A stretch of 36,562 nt of DNA, from positions 1-36,562 of the forward strand of contig CANQAD010000016.1 of the NCBI GenBank assembly GCA_947588735.1. Direction: 5' to 3'. The notes under the pieces are model-generated. The model was given only the letters and a program-made list of their open reading frames with translations. It was not told the origin of the DNA and searched no databases. Both the position numbers and the translations under genes were made by a program. Below are positions 29,365 to 36,562 of this stretch, piece by piece. The stretch comes from an uncultured Akkermansia sp. GTDB lineage: Bacteria > Verrucomicrobiota > Verrucomicrobiia > Verrucomicrobiales > Akkermansiaceae. The first letter of the stretch is position 1. Each line of letters starts with the position of its first letter.

Positions 29365-31885
29365 CGGGTTTGTGGGACGAGGAAACCTCAACCGAACAAT
29401 GTGGCTGCCGCCGCGAAAATATGTGCCGGACAAAACGTTGCATCTCTGCAAGCGTCACCCCCGCGAGGGCCTCGCTCAGGCGTTTCGCATAATCCACCCC
29501 CAGCCCCAGCAGCAGATCCAGGGCCATGCCTGATGCACGTCGCGCGGGCGACTGCATGCCGAGCAGACAACTGGAAATGGCAGTAGCGCGGGCGCGCTCT
29601 AACTCCGGTTCTGAGATATTGCACTGCGCCATGGCAGCCATGACGCGCAACAAGGCGGCGCGGGCCTTGCAAAGCTGATCCTGCGAGGTCTCAAGCTGCA
29701 CAAAAAGGGCTCCACAGTCCACGCCCTGCAGTATCTCCGTACCCACGTGATAAACCAGACCGAGTTCCTCGCGCAATTTTTTGTAGAGAGGGCCAGACAT
29801 ATCCGAGCACCATTCATCCAGCAGCGTCAGCATAGGCTGCCAGCGGTGACGCAGGGGCAAACCAGGCATCGCCAATACATAGGCCGCCTGATGGGCTGGC
29901 TCCGACGGGCTGCATTTTTTCCGCCTCTCCCGCATGACCGAAACTTTTTTGGAAACTGGCGCCTTGCCACACGGCATATCCGCAAACAATCGCCGCACCT
30001 CTCGCAGCAGTTTCCGGGTCTCTACCGCGCCCACCAATGACAGCACTGCGTTACTCCCGCAGAACAACTGACGGTGCAAGCGACGCAATTTTTCAGAGGT
30101 CAGCGAACTGACGCTGCTCAAGGTGCCCGAGGGAGATAAACCGTACGATCCTGCCCCAAAGCAAAGAGAGCGTAATTCGCGTCGGGCCAGGCAAGAGGGA
30201 GAGAGCAGTTCCTCGCGCACGCAGGCAAGCTGGTCCTCGCGCGCAATGCGTACGTCTCCTTCATCCAAAGCCGGGTGCAGCGCCACATCCGCCAGTAATT
30301 CGAGCATGGCGGGTGCATCCTGGGGCAGGCAACGCAGTGTGAAGATCAGACTATTGTTGCCTGAACTTGTGCGCAGGGAGGCTCCTGCAGCATCTGTCCG
30401 CGCCGCTACCTCCTCGCCGCTCATCGTCTGTGTACCCATCGGCATCACTTCTGCCAGCAGCGTCGATATGCCAGCCTGTGCGGCCGTTTCTACCCGGCTT
30501 CCCCCACCCACCGCAAGAGAAACGTAGACCAGCGGGCAGGATGGCAAACGTTGCGTGATGCATCGCAGACCGTTGGGCAATTTGGTGACGCGTGCGGGCT
30601 GCGGCTTGACGTTTTTTTTCGACGATTTGCTCGTCGAATTGGTACCGGTGGGATCCACACTCACTTCCGTGATACGCGAAGAGAGCATGTACTGGCGTGC
30701 AACACGTTGTAAATCCTGTGGAGTAACGCGCTGCAGAGCCTCGTTCCATTCGTCGTAAGCGCTCGTATTGCGTGCCGTACACCATGTCCCGGTCAGCACG
30801 TCGGCTGCGGATGTGATCGTCGCCATTTCCTTAAATCTCTGCACGCTAAGACGCTTCTTCATGCACGCCAGCGCTTCCGTAAAATCCGATTGATACAGCT
30901 GGAGAACATATTTCAGCAGGGCATCGCGCAGAATTTCGCGCTTATTGCGATCCACCTCTGCTTGGAGCACAATAGCGCCCTCCCCCGGCTCGTGGGGCAT
31001 CAAGAAAGCCGCCGTATCGTGTGCCATGCCCCGTTCATCGTGAAAAATGCGCTGCAACCATGCACTGCGCCCGCTGCCGAGAATGCCGGCCAACATGCTC
31101 AACGGCGCCATGTCGGGATGCTGCCTGTTCGGTATGCGCCATGCCAGACAAAGCGAACTGAGACTCTGCGGGAACTCCCGCCGACAGACACGGCTTCCCC
31201 ACTGACGGGACTCCGGCGCGTGAGCCAGCTGCGGCCTGGTGCGAGCCGGTATATCACACACCTCCTTGCACACAACGTCATACACCGTCCCTACATCCAC
31301 ATCCCCCACTACAATCATAAACATGTTGCCCGGCACGTAGCATTCAGCATGGTAATTCAGCAAATCCTCATACTGCAGCCCATCAAAAATGCCACGCACA
31401 CCGATGACAGGAAACCGCGCAGGATGCTCGCTGTACAGAGTTTCTGCAAGAGCCCGCTGCAACGCCTCCTCCGGTTCATCGGCACACATGTCCATCTCCC
31501 TGCGAATGACGTCGCGCTCCCTCTCCCACTCCCCCTGCGGGAAAGCAGGATGCAATGTGAGCTGGACAAGCTGATGCACAAAGCGCTGCCAGTGCTGCGC
31601 CGGCCCGTCAATGTGATAGACGGTGTGACGGGAACCAGTGTAGGCATTCCAGATGCCTCCGAGCGACGAGACATATTCATTGATTTGCACGGCGTCCATC
31701 TCCCGGGTTCCCTTGAAGACCATATGCTCGGTGAGATGGGAGATGCCACTGCCGCCGTATGAACCCTCCAGCATGGATCCCGTGTTCACCCCCATGCGCA
31801 CGGCGACCACGGGGGCATCATGGCGTTCCCAAACAAGCAATGGCAGCCCGTTTGCACAGTGCAGAGTTTGTACCTCACGCATCAT
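29342..31885 (-). CDS. M16 (insulinase/pitrilysin) family zinc peptidase, fused two-half form
   Basis: This is an 847-residue peptidase. The N-terminal half has the inverted zinc motif HLTEH (residues 50-54) with the distal glutamate in VIRREMDM (Glu130), so it is the catalytic M16 domain. The second half (from about residue 430, LPNGLRCITQRLPSCPLVYVSLAVGGGSRVE) repeats the fold but has GISTLLAEV in place of HxxEH, so it is the non-catalytic partner, as in clam-shell M16 enzymes. No signal peptide is seen. It begins 3 bp after the DJ-1 gene stop. The last four residues, the stop and most of one more codon come from an inserted 240-bp element, so the native C-terminus has been replaced. Confidence 0.88.
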   Translation of the reverse strand: MMREVQTLHCANGLPLLVWERHDAPVVAVRMGVNTGSMLEGSYGGSGISHLTEHMVFKGTREMDAVQINEYVSSLGGIWNAYTGSRHTVYHIDGPAQHWQRFVHQLVQLTLHPAFPQGEWERERDVIRREMDMCADEPEEALQRALAETLYSEHPARFPVIGVRGIFDGLQYEDLLNYHAECYVPGNMFMIVVGDVDVGTVYDVVCKEVCDIPARTRPQLAHAPESRQWGSRVCRREFPQSLSSLCLAWRIPNRQHPDMAPLSMLAGILGSGRSAWLQRIFHDERGMAHDTAAFLMPHEPGEGAIVLQAEVDRNKREILRDALLKYVLQLYQSDFTEALACMKKRLSVQRFKEMATITSAADVLTGTWCTARNTSAYDEWNEALQRVTPQDLQRVARQYMLSSRITEVSVDPTGTNSTSKSSKKNVKPQPARVTKLPNGLRCITQRLPSCPLVYVSLAVGGGSRVETAAQAGISTLLAEVMPMGTQTMSGEEVAARTDAAGASLRTSSGNNSLIFTLRCLPQDAPAMLELLADVALHPALDEGDVRIAREDQLACVREELLSPSCLARRELRSLCFGAGSYGLSPSGTLSSVSSLTSEKLRRLHRQLFCGSNAVLSLVGAVETRKLLREVRRLFADMPCGKAPVSKKVSVMRERRKKCSPSEPAHQAAYVLAMPGLPLRHRWQPMLTLLDEWCSDMSGPLYKKLREELGLVYHVGTEILQGVDCGALFVQLETSQDQLCKARAALLRVMAAMAQCNISEPELERARATAISSCLLGMQSPARRASGMALDLLLGLGVDYAKRLSEALAGVTLAEMQRFVRHIFSRRQPHCSVEVSSSHKPAGQMHLR

Positions 31886-31888
31886 AAG

Positions 31889-32476
31889 TCAACATGCGCC
31901 AAGTTGCGGCAAATTGGGGGCACACATATCGCGACGCAGTTGCATCACCTTTTGCTCACCTGCAAGCTCGACACCCACAGCATAGCTGAAATCAAGCGCG
32001 CAAGCCGGTCCCATACCAGTCACCAAATATGCCTCGCGTACCACTGCATCTTGTTGCAACGTTGCAACAGCATCCACCGCTTTCATGACGTCCGGGGCGG
32101 GATAGCAGGTCACTTTTTGGCCCGATTCAAGCACTCCGGCTGCGGCCAGGACCATGGGCGCCGCACAAATGGCGGCAATAAGTTTACGAGGGTGAGCAGA
32201 ACGCATATCGCGCAGAAGCTGCAGCACGTGCGGATTTTTAGATAGCTCCCAGGCGGCCGGACCGCCCGGCACAATCACCGCGTCATACTCATCGGGGTTG
32301 ACAGCTTCCAGCGGCATATCCGCACGCAGATAAAGCCCATGTGCCCCACGCACCGGATCTCCTCCCACGCCCGCCAGAGTTAGGTTCACCCCCAATCGCC
32401 GCAATACGTCCGCCGGAGTAATCAGCTCTATTTCCTCAAACCCCTCTGACATGACAATGAAAACTTTCTTGCTCAT
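31889..32476 (-). CDS. DJ-1/PfpI (YajL-like) family protein
   Basis: This is a 195-residue protein of the DJ-1 superfamily. The N-terminus VFIVMSEGFEEIELITPADVLRR has the conserved Glu, and the nucleophile elbow is LIAAICAAPMVLAAAG with the reactive Cys. GLYLRADMPLEAV and VIVPGGPAAWEL complete the family pattern. Proteins of this type act as chaperones, glyoxalases or repair factors for damaged thiols; activity here is not determinable. I use ATG 32476 (MSKKVF) because AAAGGAG lies six bases upstream, a real Shine-Dalgarno. It forms a two-gene unit with the M16 peptidase (3-bp gap). Confidence 0.9.
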   Translation of the reverse strand: MSKKVFIVMSEGFEEIELITPADVLRRLGVNLTLAGVGGDPVRGAHGLYLRADMPLEAVNPDEYDAVIVPGGPAAWELSKNPHVLQLLRDMRSAHPRKLIAAICAAPMVLAAAGVLESGQKVTCYPAPDVMKAVDAVATLQQDAVVREAYLVTGMGPACALDFSYAVGVELAGEQKVMQLRRDMCAPNLPQLGAC

Positions 32477-32590
32477 ATTCGTCTCCTTTACTGAAAAGGA
32501 CTTGCTTGCATGAGTCAACACCGCTCAAAACAACCAGAGTCCTCGCCCAATATACCCGATCCAACGCCGCAAGTCAACTATATCGTCTCC

Positions 32591-32734
32591 CTCGGCAACC
32601 GCATTAGGAAATGCGGTTGTTATTGACGATTGACGTAGAGATTAACGAATTGCAATTTGAATGCCAGCGCCCCTGCTCCGCTAGATTGCGCTTCCGGCGC
32701 GCGAATTCCCCACATCGTAATTCGTAAATAGGCT
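32591..32734. repeat. Partial 240-bp element end and heptad/GCGCGC module
   Basis: 32591-32622 is a reversed right-end hairpin of the 240-bp family. 32690-32730 repeats the GCGCGC-AATTCCCC-heptad module seen at 10593-10654. The latter directly abuts the duplicated winged-helix block. Confidence 0.6.
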
Positions 32735-32762
32735 CTTGAAGGGGGCTTCGCCTCCCTTCAAG
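32735..32762. terminator. Hairpin at the 3' end of the second winged-helix gene
   Basis: Identical to 10655-10682: a 9-bp stem CTTGAAGGG/CCCTTCAAG overlapping the stop codon, with no T-run. Confidence 0.45.
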
Positions 32763-33096
32763 TGCCCACTCCTGTGTTGATTTTCTCAAGGATTTTTTGA
32801 GCATTTTGAACAAGCAGGAAGCCCTTTAATGTAGGAAACACCCGGACGCGACGAAAATCGGTTAAATCTTCTGTTGTGTACGTCTCAATGAGAGAGAGAC
32901 GTCGTAGAATGGTGAGGTGATTATGAACCGGCGTGCGGGATATATCCATGGCATTGGCTATGTCAGAGATGGTACATCCGCGATTCTTCTCGATATAATC
33001 GAGGATGACAAAGAGGGAGAAGGAGACGTGATGGGGACGCAGTAATTTGTAGAGGGCAATCATGGAATTGTCTGAAAGATTTTGCTTTGTTTTCAT
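32758..33096 (-). CDS. Winged-helix transcriptional regulator, copy 2
   Basis: This is a 112-residue protein identical to the one at 10678-11016 except for Asn in place of Asp in the helix-turn-helix (DIANAMDIS). The nucleotide sequences differ at only a handful of sites, mostly silent, and the 3' hairpin is identical, so this is a recent duplication or gene conversion across about 22 kb. It has an AAGGA-containing ribosome site before the ATG. As with copy 1, it lies downstream of a GT8 glycosyltransferase gene on the same strand. A role in controlling the neighbouring surface-glycan locus is inferred from context alone. Confidence 0.8.
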   Translation of the reverse strand: MKTKQNLSDNSMIALYKLLRPHHVSFSLFVILDYIEKNRGCTISDIANAMDISRTPVHNHLTILRRLSLIETYTTEDLTDFRRVRVFPTLKGFLLVQNAQKILEKINTGVGT

Positions 33097-33235
33097 GGCT
33101 TTGTCCTTCTCCAGTGTGAATTTTTGAGAAATCTTTTATGAGTTCATACTTCGCGCGAGCGAGTCACTAAGACAATGACGGAAGCCCCTTCTTCCGCTTC
33201 AGTCGATAACCTTACCAGGTCTGTCTTATTGATTA

Positions 33236-34285
33236 TCAGTTTGTTCGTGTATGTATTTTTTCGACATTGTGGTTAGACAGAGCCCATTTCTTATTTATTT
33301 CTCCGCGCAGGATGGCGCAGATGTTGGTATAGAGGATATACTCGTAGTAGGGCGTGCGCCGTGCCACGTCCCACCACTCGACCGCGCCCTCATGATCCGG
33401 CTTTTGCCATGGTTTTGCCCCTCCTGCCCAGTGGATGATCTTGCGGTTCTTCTTGTCCGAAAGGGCTTTCTTGCGGTACTTGAGCGGTAAGTGCTCCGGA
33501 TTGTACGACACCAATCCGTTCCACTCGGAGTCAATGTAAAGGATATGCTCCTGGCATACCATGTTGATAGCGCATTGGTCATGAAAATACATGGCTGGGT
33601 TCTGTGCCGCCTGCAGCAGTTTTTCCTGCACTCCATGTTTACGCATCGCCCGCAGGTTGAGCAGCATCACCCCCGAATTGACGTAGTTTTCCTTCGGACG
33701 TTTGATCCCCAGCACTTTGGTAAAATAGGGACCCAGCTTGGGCTTTTTTTGCTGCCTCTCACGCTCCAAAATACCGATGATGCCGTAATCCCAGCGGCAT
33801 GCCGCAATCCAGTTATCTCCCATGTCGGTAGCATATAGCTCCGCCACATCCGCCCGCACCAATACATCGGCATCCAGCCAGAGGATCTTATCGTATTCAG
33901 GGAAAAGGCTCGGAGCAAAGAGTCGGTACCAGCATTCAACAGAGAGCGATTTGTAACCCGGAGCAAAATTATAATCAGTCATATCTATGGGCATCTCCAT
34001 GAAGCGAAGCTGGAATCTCCCCGCAGACTTACGCCCGAATTGATCAATGATATGCTCCAGCAATTCCCGATTCCGTTCGCTCAAATCGTGGTGCAACACG
34101 ATCAATTCGTACTCGCGCTTCCCTGCATACTCCACCAAACTCGCCAGCGCTACTCCCAAGTACAGAGCATATCCGTTGTTCACAACAAACAGCACCGACA
34201 CCTTTTCATCCCGATGGTCTACTTTTAGGGGAGTTTTTCGTGTGGCTCGCGCAGTTGATGTTCCTTTTTTCTTTGTCTGTGTCAT
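33236..34285 (-). CDS. Family 8 glycosyltransferase
   Basis: This is a 349-residue GT8 enzyme with a basic 25-residue N-terminal extension (TQTKKKGTSTARATRKT). The core shows VSVLFVVNNGYALYLGVALASL, the metal-binding DAD (residues 138-140, ILWLDADVLV), YVNSGVMLLNLRAM, and a complete HWAGGAKPW. It most resembles bacterial lipopolysaccharide galactosyl/glucosyltransferases; the donor is unknown. It precedes the second winged-helix gene by 139 bp. There is no Shine-Dalgarno, and the upstream DNA is AT-rich. The composition of the gene is closer to the housekeeping part than that of the 11-17 kb GT8 genes. Confidence 0.9.
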   Translation of the reverse strand: MTQTKKKGTSTARATRKTPLKVDHRDEKVSVLFVVNNGYALYLGVALASLVEYAGKREYELIVLHHDLSERNRELLEHIIDQFGRKSAGRFQLRFMEMPIDMTDYNFAPGYKSLSVECWYRLFAPSLFPEYDKILWLDADVLVRADVAELYATDMGDNWIAACRWDYGIIGILERERQQKKPKLGPYFTKVLGIKRPKENYVNSGVMLLNLRAMRKHGVQEKLLQAAQNPAMYFHDQCAINMVCQEHILYIDSEWNGLVSYNPEHLPLKYRKKALSDKKNRKIIHWAGGAKPWQKPDHEGAVEWWDVARRTPYYEYILYTNICAILRGEINKKWALSNHNVEKIHTRTN

Positions 34286-34664
34286 GTCTGTTTGAGGAAA
34301 TATGTGAAATTTCTTGAATACTTATTCTTGTGAAAGAGAATGCTATTCAACAGAGTTGTCAAACATACTGCTGAAGGCATAACATTCCACAGCACGACAA
34401 ATCCCAACACCAGAGGTAGGAGGAGGGAGCCAAAAGTTGTCAGAAAAGTAAACTTTCGCGGAATTTGACTGCAATTTACATTGATTATCAATTAAATATG
34501 AAATGATTTGAAAGCAATAGAGCAAAATATCCATCGCCGAGGCAACCGATATTGACGAGCGTAAATATAGACTTATATTCCCCTGTAAGAACATACAGTG
34601 CTTATGGTAGATGAACAGACAGTGGATCGGATAATATCTCAAACATTAACGATCTTGCATCGCT
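34286..34664. other. AT-rich intergenic region
   Basis: This is 379 bp between the TIR gene and the GT8 gene. A 99-codon leftward open frame exists (34343-34642) but has no recognisable motif, and I do not call it a gene. There is no inverted-repeat pair like that at 17.7 kb. Confidence 0.35.
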
Positions 34665-35351
34665 TTAAAGAGACAGACATTGTACAAGAGAAGTTATGAA
34701 TTCATCAAGTGTGGTACGAGTCAGATGGTTTAAGGGTGCATCGTAGGTAAATTGAATTTCGGGGCGTTTAAATTCACCTCTTTTTATCATATTTTCCGTG
34801 AGAACTTCTCTCGAAGGGAAAAGCGAGGAAGAAAACAATTCTTGGCAAACCCAAGGGGAATATGTGTTGAAAATATTGAGATATTTCCCGTCACCCTCAG
34901 CTGGAGGGACAAAAACGAAAAGGAAGCATTCACTAATCACTCGTTGAAGAGCCAATGAAAGAATCATGTACATATTTTTTGAGATGTCGTCGTGATCTTT
35001 AAAATTAAGACTTCCATTTTTTTGTCTTATCTCACCTGCAAGAGACAAAATCACATCGTATACGTTACCCCATACATCTGAATCAATAAAACATTGAAAT
35101 CTGCCATTAACTGAAGTTTGAATCTTGTTCCTTACTTGCCGTACATAATCTACATCTTTATGAAGATGGGAAATAAAGATGACGTTCTTGGGAACAGGAA
35201 ATAAGGCCTTTTCAAGTTCTTTAGCGTTAATATGATTGTGAAGAATAATTTCTTTGACTTTATTTGGCGAATATTGACCTAGGCTTGGGAGTACACCTGT
35301 GGACTGCATTTTACTTTTCCCATTAAAGCGATAATAGATGGTATGATTCAT
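34665..35351 (-). CDS. Single TIR-domain protein
   Basis: This is a 228-residue protein. After a ~50-residue N-terminal part, a TIR-like domain is visible: strand A and BB-type loop NVIFISHLHKDVDYVRQVRNKI (from residue 56), FQCFIDSDVWGNVYDVI (86-101), ISKNMYMILSLALQRVISECFLFVFV, and SPWVCQELFSS, with Glu171 in the W-x-x-x-E-L context of the catalytic glutamate of NAD-cleaving TIR domains. This resembles the small bacterial TIR proteins annotated as toll/interleukin-1 receptor-like. Bacterial TIRs are often antiphage NADases or make cyclic ADP-ribose signals, but no Thoeris (ThsA-like) or other partner is adjacent. The region is markedly AT-richer than the flanks, suggesting transfer. The TIR call is from motif recognition. 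Confidence 0.65.
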   Translation of the reverse strand: MNHTIYYRFNGKSKMQSTGVLPSLGQYSPNKVKEIILHNHINAKELEKALFPVPKNVIFISHLHKDVDYVRQVRNKIQTSVNGRFQCFIDSDVWGNVYDVILSLAGEIRQKNGSLNFKDHDDISKNMYMILSLALQRVISECFLFVFVPPAEGDGKYLNIFNTYSPWVCQELFSSSLFPSREVLTENMIKRGEFKRPEIQFTYDAPLNHLTRTTLDEFITSLVQCLSL

Positions 35352-35507
35352 ATCTTTAGTTTGTTAATAAAAATGAGATGTTACTCTTCTGAAGCACGAG
35401 CCCATCTCGGAAAAGCCCGTGCACCATTGTTGTGGCGAAGTGTTTCATGAGCTGCGTTACGTTGCCAGCTCGAAAAAATTGTGATATTGCGATAACATCC
35501 TTCATAT
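35352..35507. other. Intergenic region with small hairpins
   Basis: This is 156 bp. An imperfect hairpin near 35393-35423 (GCACGAGC with GCCCGTGC) and a 6-bp stem GAGCTG/CAGCTC near 35447-35470 are seen. They may end transcription of the HAD gene, though no T-run follows. Confidence 0.3.
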
Positions 35508-36134
35508 TTACTCTAGGTTTCTAAGAATTTCTTCCGGCGAGCTGGCATAACCCGGAATGTTACGGAAACCAAAGCCGTAGTTGACACCGAGGAATTGGAC
35601 ACCAGCGGCTTTGGCTGTCTGTTTGTCGCCCTCGGTGTCGCCAATCATCACCACGGAGGAGGGATCAATAATTTCCAGCTCTTTCAAACACTTCTTGATG
35701 AGGTCAGCCTTTGTCAACTTGTTTTCATTGTCCGCACCGATGATAGGAGAGCAGTAAGTATCTAATCCGAAGTGTTCGCAAATTTCTGTCGCATAATCTT
35801 GGCGTTTATTCGTGGCTATCGCCTGCTGAATGCCTGCCTTATCCAAGCTTGAGAGAACATCCTCCACGCCGGGGTACAGAAACGCTTTAAAGAGATCGTG
35901 TGACTTATAACGTTCGCGGAAAATATCTGCGGCATGTTGTGCGTCTTCCTCATTCAGACCGAAATGAGTCATGAAAATGGTCTGCGGTGTGGGTCCGATG
36001 TACGACCTTAGCTCCTCATCCGTCTTGGAGGGTAAGTGACACTGTTCGACGGCATAGCGATATGCTGCCGTTAAACCCTTCTGCGTGTCTAACAGCGTAC
36101 CGTCAACATCCCAAATCACTGCTTTAACTCTCAT
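35508..36134 (-). CDS. HAD-superfamily phosphatase (phosphoglycolate phosphatase-like)
   Basis: This is a 208-residue HAD hydrolase. Motif I is VIWDVDGTLLDT (nucleophile Asp and acid Asp), motif II TNKR, motif III Lys in ENKLTKADLIKK, and motif IV VVMIGDTEGDKQTAKAAG. The helical cap lies between residues about 15 and 80, as in Gph/PGMB-type enzymes. The start codon overlaps the 3' end of the aldolase-like gene by 11 bp, so the two are coupled. Beside such aldolases it probably dephosphorylates a small sugar or keto-acid intermediate of a surface-glycan building block rather than phosphoglycolate; that is inference. Confidence 0.88.
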   Translation of the reverse strand: MRVKAVIWDVDGTLLDTQKGLTAAYRYAVEQCHLPSKTDEELRSYIGPTPQTIFMTHFGLNEEDAQHAADIFRERYKSHDLFKAFLYPGVEDVLSSLDKAGIQQAIATNKRQDYATEICEHFGLDTYCSPIIGADNENKLTKADLIKKCLKELEIIDPSSVVMIGDTEGDKQTAKAAGVQFLGVNYGFGFRNIPGYASSPEEILRNLE

Positions 36135-36562
36135 AGCGCGATGCGGTTACAAATCGAATGCGGATGGGGAACTTATGGAGCATCTCTGTCATGATGTCAT
36201 TACGGCGATCCGTCGCCTCTCCCAGTCGCGCATTATTAATCATCTCCGGAGCATAATAATTGTCATTACCCGATGCGAAACCATCCAGACCCGCAAAACT
36301 CACCGAATTAACGCCGATCTTCATCAACACTTTCAGGAGCATCAACGCCGCATTGTCCGCCATATCCGAGTTGTTCAGGTAGGAACCATAATTCAACTTG
36401 GGCACGGCATTCGTCCGGATATTGGAAGTCACAATGACATTGCTCAAGTCGGTTTGCTCGGAAAAGCGACGAGCGTTACTGATAAATACCTTATCCACCC
36501 GGATATTTGCCGGGCGGAAGTTGATGCTGATGATATACGGCTGTTCTTTGGCAATATAGTCT
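36124..36562 (-). CDS. C-terminal part of an aldolase-like protein (partial, runs off window)
   Basis: This leftward frame is open to the window edge; about 145 codons are visible. The block YIISINFRPANIRVDKVFISNARRF...NVIVTSNIR is like the C-terminal accessory domain that follows the HMGL-type aldolase domain (4-hydroxy-2-oxovalerate aldolase-like) in proteins of polysaccharide clusters. The later part (ADNAALMLLKVLMKIGVNSVSFAGLDGF) fits that domain. The catalytic aldolase domain would lie beyond the window, so the assignment is moderate. It is coupled to the HAD phosphatase gene (11-bp overlap). The GTG at 36498 is internal and not the start. Confidence 0.55.
   Translation of the reverse strand, partial: DYIAKEQPYIISINFRPANIRVDKVFISNARRFSEQTDLSNVIVTSNIRTNAVPKLNYGSYLNNSDMADNAALMLLKVLMKIGVNSVSFAGLDGFASGNDNYYAPEMINNARLGEATDRRNDIMTEMLHKFPIRIRFVTASRYES

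Noticed and set aside
30890-31762. 290-codon plus-strand frame inside the M16 gene
   Set aside because: Antisense shadow; the M16 frame has full HxxEH...E motifs.
34343-34642. 99-codon leftward frame between the TIR and GT8 genes
   Set aside because: Low-complexity hydrophobic and Cys/Ser-rich sequence in AT-rich DNA, with no motif or convincing start signal.
35380-35500. Possible tRNA or small RNA between the HAD and TIR genes
   Set aside because: Hairpins are short and do not form a cloverleaf; no T-loop GTTCRANNC or CCA-ready acceptor stem is seen.

Overview
The window looks like chromosome from a Gram-negative, gut-type bacterium, most likely of the Verrucomicrobiota (Akkermansia-like). 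The hints are a zinc-free long-form S14, a GH75-like chitosanase-fold protein in a ruvA operon, outer-membrane beta-barrel and SurA-type proteins, glycan gene clusters, and few Shine-Dalgarno sites in front of first genes. The phylum is an inference from family make-up; there is no 16S gene here.

Layout. 0.2-10.6 kb is housekeeping: a CNNM/CorC transporter with an FmdB protein, rpsN, a SurA-like chaperone, carA-purA, an orphan ATP-grasp ligase and uvrB. 10.7-17.6 kb is an AT-richer leftward surface-glycan operon (GT2, UDP-glucose dehydrogenase, NDP-sugar epimerase, two GT8, a DUF1796 protein), followed by a separately transcribed winged-helix regulator. 18.0-23.1 kb is housekeeping again (pdxA, eno, YraN, rnhB, a lineage-specific secreted protein). 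23.1-25.3 kb is a repeat-rich stretch around an outer-membrane protein. 25.3-28.3 kb is an SDR/GH75-like/ruvA operon. 28.7-32.5 kb carries a small AP2-like protein, an M16 peptidase and a DJ-1 protein. 32.7-36.5 kb is a second accessory block: an almost identical copy of the winged-helix regulator, another GT8, a lone TIR-domain protein, and a HAD phosphatase beside the end of an aldolase-like gene.

Structure between genes. Two families of small non-autonomous mobile elements (MITE-like) are visible with terminal inverted repeats and target duplications. One is a 240-bp family with 10-bp duplications; the other is a 343-368-bp family with 9-bp duplications. Both carry degenerate TCGTAAT heptad arrays. 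One 240-bp copy supplies the last codons and stop of the M16 peptidase gene. Many transcription units start from TTGCnn-17-TAnnAT type promoters whose -10 box lies only 6-12 nt before the start codon, which implies leaderless or nearly leaderless mRNAs.

The most interesting site is upstream of the glycan operon. Two exact 19-bp inverted repeats (each a near-palindrome with an asymmetric 3-bp core) bracket 149 bp holding a promoter that now points at the operon. This is the architecture of an invertible promoter switch. No recombinase is encoded in the window, and a pair of looping operators is the main alternative.
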